DNA from: Piezodorus guildinii
Taxonomy: Eukaryota; Arthropoda; Insecta; Hemiptera; Pentatomidae
Assembly: GCA_023052935.1 (NCBI GenBank)
Contig: CM041292.1
Span: forward strand, 173,600,900-173,664,899
DNA length: 64,000 nt
Direction of reading: 5' to 3'
This document shows, piece after piece, positions 1-8,467 of this stretch. Every line of letters starts with the position of its first letter. The stretch's first letter is position 1. The notes below the pieces were generated by a model that did not search any database, had not been told where the DNA came from, and worked only from the letters and a program-made list of their open reading frames with translations. Position numbers and translations under genes: made by a program.

Positions 1-860
1 TTTGTTGTCAACTGTAAGATGAGATTTTCTGTTTAGTAGTCTGTATAACTGGCCGAATCTGCGGTTAAGTTCTTTTCTTTTAAGTCTTGTGTGTGGGTTC
101 CACGTCAGTCTTTTGTCTAGTAAAAAGCCAAGATACCGGACTGTGTCAGAGGAAGGAAGCGGTAGGGAATTGAAATAAACCGTTGGACAGGATTTGCGTC
201 GAAGAGTGAATGTGACGTGTGAGCACTTGTTTTCGTTCACCTAAATACGCCAAGCGTTACACCAGTCTTCGACAAGGGAAAGGTGATTTTGTAAATTAAG
301 CGATGCTGCTTCAGGATCGGAATTGGATGACAAAATGGCGGTATCGTCAGCAAATGTTGCCAGAAAGGTATCGGGATCGGTAGGGATATCGGCGGTGTAG
401 AGGATGTAGAGGACGGGTCCCAAGACGCTGCCTTGAGGAACACCAGCCTCAACAATATAATGTTTGGAAAATTCTGAGCCACAGCGAACTCGGAAGGAGC
501 GGTTTGATAAATAGGATCGGAGGACTAGGTATAAGGATTGGGGTAAATGGGTTTTGAGCTTAAAGAGCAATCCCGGGTGCCACACCCGATCGAAAGCTTG
601 AGATATGTCCAGAAAGGCACCCGAACCATACTCCTTGCACTCAAGGGCGGAGGAAATGTGGTCCACAACTCGGAGTCCTTGCTGAACCGTGGAATGTTGA
701 GGACGAAATCCGAACTGATGTGAAGGAAAATTTTGAAATTTGGCTAGGATTCGTTTTAGTAGGAGCTTTTCGAAAATTTTTGAGAGGATCGGAAGTAGGC
801 GTGTTGTTAGAAGGTTTGCCTGGTTTTAGGAAAAGAATGATAGTTGAATGTTTCCATAAG
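1..860 (-). pseudogene. Jockey-clade LINE, reverse transcriptase part (left piece of a LINE split by the Polinton-like element)
   Basis: On the minus strand this encodes the RT half of a Jockey ORF2. Visible RT blocks are a DISQAFD motif, GVPQGSVLGP, and the catalytic FADDTAIL box, all in one open stretch at 241-666. Downstream (1-240) the homology continues after an in-frame stop into the YLG...LDKRLTWNPH block and leaves the window, so the 3' end is not seen. Upstream, at about 790-800, a small deletion relative to the intact copy at 40.3-44.9 kb breaks the frame before the RT 'fingers' block. The piece ends exactly at 860, where the palindromic element begins; the rest of the same LINE resumes at 14580. 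It is a dead copy: stop, deletion and insertion. Confidence 0.9.
855..860. repeat. Target-site duplication CATAAG, left copy
   Basis: CATAAG directly precedes the left end of the palindromic element and recurs at 14580-14585 directly after its right end. Joining the flanks gives tttcCATAAGagagg, which matches the uninterrupted Jockey copy near 41786-41806 except for one base. Because the element itself starts with AG, an 8-bp direct repeat CATAAGAG is also possible, but only the 6-bp reading leaves symmetric ends. Confidence 0.9.
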
Positions 861-1290
861 AGTAGATATAAAATGCCGATTCTGGCGCAGGGCTTCGGTG
901 CAAGATGGCGGCGCCCATGGTTTCCCGCCAAAACTGGCCTTTATTGAACGATCGTTCGCGATCTACCCGTCGTTCGTGATATAGTCAATCCAGCCTGACC
1001 TCATATTGTCAGTTTAATTTATCGATTAAATATTCGATAGTAGATAAGAATTGGGCGAGCTGGCACACTTTTTTGCGCAGCCAATCAGATGCCAGCATTT
1101 GGTCACGTGACCTATGGCGGGAAGATTTTAATTTTGAATTTCGACTACGACCTAACCTTAACCACGCTGGTTCGCGCCATCGACCTAACCTAAACCACTA
1201 AGCCACGCCCCTTTTTAGTCACGTGACGCTATATCAACCTAACCTAAACCAGTAGGCCACGCCCCTTTTTGATCACGTGACCCCTGTTTG
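861..1290. promoter_or_regulatory. Left terminal block with clustered promoter-like motifs
   Basis: The outer 430 bp are richer in GC than the rest of the arm and hold many motifs that match consensus sites for animal transcription factors: AAGATGGCGGC (YY1 type) at 902-912, TTTCCCGCCAAA (E2F type) at 921-932 and another GGCGGGAA near 1117-1124, CCAATCAG (CCAAT box) at 1081-1088, three palindromic TCACGTGA boxes at 1103-1110, 1219-1226 and 1273-1280, and two CCACGCCCCTTTTT boxes at 1203-1216 and 1257-1270. CCTAACCTAAACC also recurs. The same set is mirrored at 14150-14579. Motif matches are direct; factor binding is inference. Confidence 0.6.
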
Positions 1291-1299
1291 AGGGTATAA

Positions 1300-2000
1300 A
1301 GTCTTTATAAAGCATGAGTCTACCCGGAGTCCATTTTCTTTTCCCTACGTTTTGGGCTAATTTAGTATTTATAAAGCATGAGTCTACCCGTCCGCCATTT
1401 TGTTTTTTGCTGTAAAAATTTACAAAGCATGAGTCTACCCGGCGTCCATTTTCTTTTCCCTACGTTTTGAGGGTATTAAGTCTGTATAAAGCATGAGTCT
1501 ACCCGGGCGCCATTTTGTTTCATGACGTCACAATTTACAAAGCCTGAGTCTACTCGGTGTCCATCTTCTTTTCCCTACGTTTTGGGCTAATTTAGTATTT
1601 ATAAAGCATGAGTCTACCCGTCCGCCATTTTGGTATTATGACGTAACAATGTAAACAGCATGAGTCTACTCGGCCGCCATTTTGCTTCCCCCACTCCTTC
1701 ATTAGTTAACCAATCAGAGTGCCTAACTTGAGAGTTCCTCCCGGCTAGGTCCGATGGTCGAATTGTAATGTGTGCTTTTACGGAACCTTTCAAACTGTGA
1801 CATAACCTTACTATTGTTTACATTTTTTTAAACCTCCCTTACTGTTACATAACCTTCTCATTGTTTACATTTTGCTCTCCCCCACTCCTTCATTAGTTAA
1901 CCAATCAGAGTGCCTAACTTGAGAGTTTATAAAGCATGAGTCTACCCGTCCGCCATTTTGTTTTATGACGTCACAATTTAAAAGCCTTAAGTCTATCCAG
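1300..2000. repeat. Left subterminal repeat array (GCATGAGTCTACCCG units, nine copies)
   Basis: Units begin with (a/t)taaagcatgagtctacccg and continue into a CGCCATTTTG block. I count nine at about 1310, 1371, 1421, 1483, 1538, 1600, 1654, 1927 and 1979. Some units contain a full CRE-type palindrome TGACGTCA (1523-1530 and 1966-1973). A second motif containing CCAATCAGAGTGCC occurs twice (about 1710 and 1900). The matching array in the right arm has five units, so this array has gained or lost copies since the arms formed. Confidence 0.85.
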
Positions 2001-2143
2001 CCGCCATTTTTTTTTTTTTAATATAGGATGATTATACCTGACCGGTTCGAGCATGCACCGACATGTCGAATCATGTAAAAACAGGTTAGCGAAAGTACAA
2101 ACAGGTTTGAATCATGTTGAAACATGCAGGTATGTGAAACGGA

Positions 2144-2420
2144 AACATGGACTTTGAACCTTCCTAATGCCTTTAATATAAACATCGTTATAGGGCTTCT
2201 TAATCCTATACAGCTTTGAACTTTGATCCTTAATCCTATTATTTAAATAGCCATGTAAGGTTCCTTAAGCTTAAACGTAAACATGGACTTTGAACCTTCT
2301 TAATTGTTTCAACATAAACATTGTAATAGTGGTTCTTAATCCTATACATATTTGAGCTTTGATACCTTAATCCTTTAATTTAAATAGCGATATAGGGTTC
2401 CTTTAGCTTTTAAACTTTGA
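2144..2420. repeat. About 138-bp tandem repeat, left arm (about two copies)
   Basis: Two consecutive blocks start with ACATGGACTTTGAACCTTC (about 2144 and 2282) and run through cttaatcctata and ttaaatagc(c/g)at into an aaggttcctt(t/a)agctt end. The second copy is diverged. The mirrored pair lies at about 13450-13737. No ORF. Confidence 0.75.
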
Positions 2421-3803
2421 ACGATTAACCTCTTAAGTATCAATACAGATAATGCGCTTCTTAGAATTATGGACCGTCTATGGTTAATCCCTAATAACTT
2501 CATCGTAAACAAGCTCATTTTAAGACGTAAACATTAACTTTGTGCTGAGAATTTCTTAGTGTATAAATAAACAATAATATAAAACTTTTACCTACTTCGG
2601 ACGGAAATTTATTTTGTTTAAACATAATACTTTCAGCATTTTTAATTGTTTTCTCACCTTATCAGTCCATTTTGTACCATTTCCAGGCATTATTTACTAA
2701 TAATTAACTATTTTGCTATGGAAATGCAATTTTGCGATGTATTCGGGGCTGTTCGGCTACTCCCGGTCATCTTCGCTATAATCCGGAGTTCTATCTAAAG
2801 AAATAAACAATGATAACGTTAATTCCATCGAAACTACTTCCCTATCTTCTCTGCGTTTCTTGCTAAAGTATAAACAATATTATATTCTAGTAAAATAATA
2901 TTGTACATCGTAAACATTTTATTCATTTTAGTAAACATCATTATTAGTAAACAAAGTTTTGTACCTTTTTTAGTTCGGCGTTAAGCCTTAAGCCTCTTCA
3001 CCACGTCAAGGTAAAGGTACATCGAAGAGGTTTTTATTTTATTTTACAACGTGATTTTTACAATAAAAATATGTGCAAATTAAACGAAAAAATAAAGTTT
3101 ATTGAAAAACAGAATTCATAAAATATAATTTCTAACACAATCAAGAATTAAACTAAATTTATGCTAATAAAAAAATAAAATCATCTCTTTTTTTTGGTAA
3201 TGTATAATCATATTGAAATTTAATTTTTCACCTGATGGAATAAACGAAATATTTGCTGTTGAGGTGGTCGGCAAGGTGCGGCAATGACTATTTAATCTTC
3301 AATAAATTAACAACACCATATACTTTATCATTTTTTTTTCTTTATGTATTTGAAAGAGAAATATGAGCATCGAAATTATTCTGCAGGTTTATTCTATTCA
3401 CCTCACATTCACTCACACATTCTAGTTTACAGGTGTTCAAACCATGCCATTGACCTTCATTCAGGGTTTATAGGTGTTCAAACCGTGACAGTGACCCCTT
3501 TCATTCATGGTGAATAGATTTAAACAATTTTTTATTTACCCATACACATAAAACCTTTGTTTGATACTCTGTACATTTCTCTTTCGAGACATTATGCGAT
3601 GGCTGCCTTGCTGAGATGGCTTTATTAATTTAAAGACCGCCAAAATATTCCAAATTCATTAGTGAACAAACATATTGCCACACCATGAACCATCATTTTT
3701 ATTATTTGTTACCTTAGTTTTTTTTGTTTTGTTTTTTTCAGCCCAAAGACAAAAATGGTAAATTCGCGTTTTGTTTCTTATTATTACCAAAATAATCTTT
3801 ATA
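2421..3803. other. AT-rich noncoding part of left arm, downstream of PolB
   Basis: No ORF of note on either strand. A 13-bp motif AGGTGTTCAAACC occurs twice, 41 bp apart (about 3431 and 3472). On the minus strand an AATAAA at 3621-3626 lies about 180 nt past the PolB stop and could be its polyadenylation signal. Confidence 0.5.
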
Positions 3804-6800
3804 TTATTTCACTTCATTTAATTTATAATGACCATAAGCCAAAGTATTGATTCCGTCTTCTTGTATGTGTCTTTTATGATCAAAAGGTGACAGAGAAACC
3901 TTATTTATTTCGGAACTAAAAATATTATGCAGCTTAGATTGTATCATCCTCATTGGCGTATGCATAATTTCCTTTTTAAATAATACATTTTCATAATCCT
4001 CAAAACTAATATATTGTTTTAATGAGGCTGTTTTTACGCCTTTAGCTCGCTTTTTTACATCGTTTTCTGTCATAACAGCGTACATTTTCGCTCTTAATCC
4101 CACATATTTTAAAATTATTTTTGAATTGAGCTCATCTTTAAACTTTCCTAACTTCTTTTTATTTTTATTCGAATAACATAAATGTGTTTCAGGATAGTCT
4201 GAGAAATCAAAATATTGATTCATTTTTTTCATATCTTCATAGACATCATCTGTTAAGACTCTATAGATAAATGAATCTGTATCGGTATACATCATCTTCA
4301 AGTTTTTTCCAGTATATGTTTTCATCATTATGTCATAATGAAATTGATACATTACAGTTTTTGATAAGTCTAAAATGCACATTCCTATGTATATAGGTTT
4401 ATTAAACAAGACTTTCGATTTCCCCATGTGAACAGCCACTATATTCTCATTGTAGATTGTACGGTCAATGAAATTTGGTTTAGCAACAAGTTTCATCAAC
4501 TTTTTACTGTCAGTTACTAGTTGAATATTCTGGCGGTTCCGGATATTTTCCATCGTTTTGCCGAAGACTGCATTGTTAAGCAACTTATAAAAATCTTTTT
4601 CAAAATCATTGGATGCTCCTTTCCTTAGCTCTGTATTGTATTCTATATACGATCGTAACCATGGTGCTTGTTTAAACTTTAGAACACGGTGAATTTTTTC
4701 CAAATTTAGCCCATGCTGTAGAGCTTGAATCAAATTCTTATAATGTAAGACGTAGCGATATCTTTTTCCAAAATGTGTTATCAATTTTTTCGAATTAGAT
4801 TTTTCTCCTGGTGGTATCATCGCTTCAGGTAAGAACGGTAAATCATCATGGAAGTGGTGAAGTTCTTGAGGATAACTGATGTCAATTTCAAATATGTAAC
4901 CAATTTCGTCATCATCCTTAAGCTCGGATATGTTTATACGTTCCGGATTTTTAACCCATGCAAATCCTCCGTATGGTAAATACATGCTCATCGCTTGTCC
5001 ATAAAGATTATTAGCATCTAAATAAATTATATAACTCGATTCTTCGTTTGGATTAAAATTAGACATGTACTTATTATTCGCTTCTGCATACCTGTGGGAT
5101 ACCTGGCACAAACCTCCTCGAATACCATGTTCTATCATTAGAATCATATCATAATCCTGTAAGAGCTCTATATTCATTTTTGTATATTTTAACATGGCGT
5201 CGAAGGTCAAACCGGGAACGGTAAAATAATGAGCTGGATCAAGTTTATGAGTCTTCATCATAACGTCTCGAAAAGATTCGAAGACGTCACAAAGTAGAAG
5301 AACATCACTTTTAACGTAAATATCAGCATATTCACCCAAAGATTTACATTTAAAGTGTTCCCATATGTTTTGAGCATGTCTATAATCTTCTGCGCTGATA
5401 TCGCTCTCATTTAATTTATTGTAAAAAGCTTCAATTGGTGGTAACTCTGTTTCATTTAACTTTTCTTCATTGTCTAAATAATCGTATGGAAACACACCTT
5501 TTCTGGTAACCAATGCTAATTCCTCGTCTCTAAAATATTTCGATGTTTCCTTGAATTTATCCATAGATAGAGATTTTACTAGGTAATCTAAGCTTCGTGG
5601 CATGAATCTGTAAGAATCTATGAACCTCAGTTTCAGTTTTCCAACATGCTTTGTGAAAGATATATACTTTTCTTCGCTATTCGGTATTATTTCAACTTCC
5701 CCAGGAATATTTCCCAATTCCTTAACGATGAAATGTGAGTCATAATTGCTTAAGTTATGCATTATAAAAGGTATAAACAAGGGATTAACACGTCTTAGAT
5801 TACAATTATTACAAGAAGCTCCTAAGTAGGTTCCAGTTAGGTGACAGTGGTCTCTAACTTTCAGATTGTTTTCTGTAAATACGTGTTGACAGATGTAGCA
5901 TGTTTTAGCTTCAATCCAATCGTCCTCTTTCTGAGGTGAGATCCGCATCGGTTTATTTACTTTGTAAATTTTTTGAATTTTTTTAGCAATATTGGTAATA
6001 TATTCCATGAAGTGATAAGCGGCATTGGCTCCCCTATAAACGTACGGTATGTTTATTGGGACGTCTACTCCCTCGATCCCTTTAACATATACACAAAATG
6101 AGATCGGATCGTGCCTCTGATATTTAGTTGTGTTCTTTGACAATTCGCTTATAGGAAATAATATCGATTCAAAGTCAGCATAGATGACGAATGGTACTTT
6201 GCTTTGTCGTTCCACGTTTGAGAATCTGATAAAGGGATCTTTAATCGGTAACTCTATTCTTACTGGTTTATTTTCAGAGCAATATAGCTTCTGTTCTTCA
6301 AGTTTTTTACTGACTTCTTTCTCAGAAACATGGTTGAAATGTGTAAAGCAGCGTTTACAAATTGTTAATTTATGCCCATGCTTGCTAATTTGATTCCCGA
6401 CCAATCTTCCAAAATTCTTTATGTAAACATAATGGGACATTTTATCATTGGACAGAAGTAAAAGATCCCGGTGGTCTTTCAGTTCTGTTTTACAGACTTT
6501 CAGGGGATATACATTTTCTTTTTCATCCAGCCCATAGACATTGATGGAGATGTTATTTACCTTTTCAAATTTTCTTATTTCACTCAGAGAAGTTGGAAAT
6601 GAAACGCAAGTAAAGTCATATAAATGTTCTAAGTCGTTATACTTGGTAACGCGTTGAGCATCCTTTTTCACAAACTTTGCTAAAACGGAATACTTAAAAC
6701 AGTATATATCATTATTCCGTACATTGATGCAAGCTTTCTTTGATTCTATAGATGACGGGAGAGGAAGATATGTACAACCCCTTAGTGGTAAATATTTGTT

Positions 6801-7412
6801 GATTCTTAATCTGATTCCATCGACCCCACTCAGCTTCCATCCGCTTTTTTTAAATTGAGACTCCTCAGCTTCAGTTATGATTTTGTTAAAACTATCCTTT
6901 ATAAATTTGCTAAGATTGCTATCTTTAAACACACATTTGTTTCGTGTTTTGAATGCTTTATCCGTCTGATCACAGACAGAATTTGTAAAAGTACATTCCA
7001 GCAGACAGTTCACTTTTGATGCACCATGTTCATGTAGTGAATCTTGAATTTTATGCACCAAGAGGTTCTTAACACTATCCAGAAACGAGTTAATATCCAT
7101 AGAATCGGAAGATCTGATAAAGAATGATGCCAACCGGTTCTGAAATGCTGTCTCATACTCAACAATTCCCTCCTTGTCAGGTTTTAGTGCTAAAATGGCA
7201 TTCTTTTGTGGCTCAGATAATTTTAATATTTTTACCAACGGTTCGTGGGTACATACATTTTCATGTCTTTTACCGTTATAAATATTGGGAAAAATACCTC
7301 CACACCTCGTGCAAGTATAAGTCGATTTACCGTTACATGACGTTTCATGTCTACGAAGGCTCTTCAAATACTCATACGTATTACCGCAAAGATAACATTT
7401 AAACTGACTCAT
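3804..7412 (-). CDS. Protein-primed family-B DNA polymerase (Polinton type), left copy
   Basis: A 1202-residue DNA polymerase that would copy the element, presumably with a protein-linked primer as in Polintons and adenoviruses. Domains in order: two Cys-x2-Cys-x12-His-x3-Cys fingers at residues 6-26 and 34-54; Exo I YADFES with D413/E415; an endonuclease VII-like zinc motif (C505, C508, RDHCH at 520-524, C534, C537); Exo II HNLSNYD at 552-558; Exo III YVKSD at 699-703; Pol A DANNLYG at 799-805; Pol B KLLNNAVFGK at 943-952; Pol C YTDTDS at 1042-1047; KxY at 1109-1111. All catalytic carboxylates are present. It differs from the right copy at only two residues (K481 and K495 here, E there). The ATG at 7412 is followed at once by the zinc fingers, which fixes the start. 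No intron is needed. The size fits Polinton PolBs. Confidence 0.93.
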   Translation of the reverse strand: MSQFKCYLCGNTYEYLKSLRRHETSCNGKSTYTCTRCGGIFPNIYNGKRHENVCTHEPLVKILKLSEPQKNAILALKPDKEGIVEYETAFQNRLASFFIRSSDSMDINSFLDSVKNLLVHKIQDSLHEHGASKVNCLLECTFTNSVCDQTDKAFKTRNKCVFKDSNLSKFIKDSFNKIITEAEESQFKKSGWKLSGVDGIRLRINKYLPLRGCTYLPLPSSIESKKACINVRNNDIYCFKYSVLAKFVKKDAQRVTKYNDLEHLYDFTCVSFPTSLSEIRKFEKVNNISINVYGLDEKENVYPLKVCKTELKDHRDLLLLSNDKMSHYVYIKNFGRLVGNQISKHGHKLTICKRCFTHFNHVSEKEVSKKLEEQKLYCSENKPVRIELPIKDPFIRFSNVERQSKVPFVIYADFESILFPISELSKNTTKYQRHDPISFCVYVKGIEGVDVPINIPYVYRGANAAYHFMEYITNIAKKIQKIYKVNKPMRISPQKEDDWIEAKTCYICQHVFTENNLKVRDHCHLTGTYLGASCNNCNLRRVNPLFIPFIMHNLSNYDSHFIVKELGNIPGEVEIIPNSEEKYISFTKHVGKLKLRFIDSYRFMPRSLDYLVKSLSMDKFKETSKYFRDEELALVTRKGVFPYDYLDNEEKLNETELPPIEAFYNKLNESDISAEDYRHAQNIWEHFKCKSLGEYADIYVKSDVLLLCDVFESFRDVMMKTHKLDPAHYFTVPGLTFDAMLKYTKMNIELLQDYDMILMIEHGIRGGLCQVSHRYAEANNKYMSNFNPNEESSYIIYLDANNLYGQAMSMYLPYGGFAWVKNPERINISELKDDDEIGYIFEIDISYPQELHHFHDDLPFLPEAMIPPGEKSNSKKLITHFGKRYRYVLHYKNLIQALQHGLNLEKIHRVLKFKQAPWLRSYIEYNTELRKGASNDFEKDFYKLLNNAVFGKTMENIRNRQNIQLVTDSKKLMKLVAKPNFIDRTIYNENIVAVHMGKSKVLFNKPIYIGMCILDLSKTVMYQFHYDIMMKTYTGKNLKMMYTDTDSFIYRVLTDDVYEDMKKMNQYFDFSDYPETHLCYSNKNKKKLGKFKDELNSKIILKYVGLRAKMYAVMTENDVKKRAKGVKTASLKQYISFEDYENVLFKKEIMHTPMRMIQSKLHNIFSSEINKVSLSPFDHKRHIQEDGINTLAYGHYKLNEVK

Positions 7413-7687
7413 GTTTAAGTTTTAATCTCCAAAATGTCTGAACGGAGGTAAATGTAATAATGCACACAACTTACTTTTCGTGGACAAATGAAGAAATATC
7501 CACTTGTTTAAAATTAACAGGAAAAAAAATTCTATAAAACTTAAATAATCAAAAATATCAATGACACCAAAAAATTAAGAAATATTCTTTAAACTTAGAT
7601 AGCAGCAACAGCAACAAATCAATGTGTTCTCTTTGAAGTCTGAAGCTAAAATGACAGTAAAAGCAAATGACAAGTAACTCCTTAACT

Positions 7688-7801
7688 ATCAGCTGTTGGT
7701 TACCCCCCACCAACTCACATTTTACCCCCACCACCTCACATTTTACCCCCACCACCTCATCTTTTACCCCCCACCACCACATATTTTACCCCCACCACCT
7801 C
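7688..7801. repeat. C-rich ~21-bp minisatellite at the inner end of the left arm
   Basis: About five units of the form TTTTACCCCCACCACCTCA. Three more degenerate units (with ccctcccctacctcacattttac and similar) continue into the unpaired hinge to about 7880. The mirrored array is 8081-8195. The G-rich strand has five runs of five or six G, a pattern that could fold into G-quadruplexes. Confidence 0.85.
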
Positions 7802-8080
7802 ATATTTTTATCCCTCCCCTACCTCACATTTTACACCCCTCCTCCAAAACCTCATATTCCGCTCCCCCCCCTTCCTCCCCCCCTTAGCCACATGACCCAT
7901 GCAGTGCATCCGAGGATATCCAACTCAAGTTATGGACATTACTCTAGTTACGGGTTGAATGAGGTGGTCAGGATTGGTTAAGAGTAATCGGGTAGAGTCA
8001 GAGAGGTTCAGATGGAAAAAAAAAATCAGTGAACCTCCATACATTGTTTATTATAAGGTCTTTAAGATTTCCTAGAAATG
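7802..8080. other. Unpaired hinge (loop) of the palindrome
   Basis: The only 279 bp of the element without an inverted partner. Its left third is a degenerate continuation of the C-rich minisatellite; the rest is ordinary mixed sequence, with a run of nine A near 8016-8025. It would be the loop if the element folded as a single strand. No convincing ORF. Confidence 0.85.
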
Positions 8081-8195
8081 GAGGTGGTGGGGGTAAAATA
8101 TGTGGTGGTGGGGGGTAAAAGATGAGGTGGTGGGGGTAAAATGTGAGGTGGTGGGGGTAAAATGTGAGTTGGTGGGGGTAACCAACAGCTGATAG
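8081..8195. repeat. G-rich ~21-bp minisatellite at the inner end of the right arm
   Basis: Inverse of the left array: five units of type GGTGGTGGGGGTAAAATGTGA. The arm boundary falls inside the outermost unit, which suggests the palindrome junction formed within this repeat. Confidence 0.85.
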
Positions 8196-8467
8196 TTAAG
8201 GAGTTACTTGTCATTTGCTTTTACTGTCATTTTAGCTTCAGACTTCAAAGAGAACACATTGATTTGTTGCTGTTGCTGCTATCTAAGTTTAAAGAATATT
8301 TCTTAATTTTTTGGTGTCATTGATATTTTTGATTATTTAAGTTTTATAGAATTTTTTTTCCTGTTAATTTTAAACAAGTGGATATTTCTTCATTTGTCCA
8401 CGAAAGGTAAGTTGTGTGCATTATTACATTTACCTCCGTTCAGACATTTGGAGATTAAAACTTAAAC

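Larger units (their letters stand above)
861..7801. repeat. Left arm of the giant inverted repeat
   Basis: This 6941-bp arm pairs with 8081-14579 in inverse orientation. Colinearity is unbroken from the tip to the hinge; differences I could read by eye are single substitutions, one-base indels in homopolymers, and about 430 bp of extra subterminal repeat (roughly 1500-1925) that the right arm lacks. The arm stops matching at 7801/8081, inside a C-rich minisatellite. Confidence 0.92.
7413..8467. promoter_or_regulatory. Central intergenic hinge and putative divergent PolB promoter
   Basis: 1055 bp separate the two PolB start codons. Outer parts (7413-7801 and 8081-8467) are inverted copies of each other; 7802-8080 is unpaired. 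Because both polymerases read outward from here, their promoters must lie in this region or in any untranslated leader. I see no strong TATA box in a fixed position. A GTAAGT at 8408 followed by a pyrimidine-rich CAG at 8442 would make only a 36-nt leader intron, and the left copy lacks the GG before TAAG, so I do not call an intron. Confidence 0.5.

Noticed and set aside
1150..1256. Telomere-like CCTAACCTAAACC strings at the tips
   Set aside because: Only a few short, non-tandem matches to the insect TTAGG repeat; more likely chance or promoter sequence.
6184..6393. Small frames on the opposite strand of each PolB (6184-6393, 7124-7402, 8478-8756, 9487-9696)
   Set aside because: Shadows of PolB coding sequence, mirrored in both arms.
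7558..7981. Proline-rich and valine/glycine-rich small proteins around the hinge
   Set aside because: They are translations of the C-rich minisatellite.
8402..8445. Possible intron in the PolB leader (GTAAGT ... CAG)
   Set aside because: Would be only 36 nt, and the donor is altered in the left arm.
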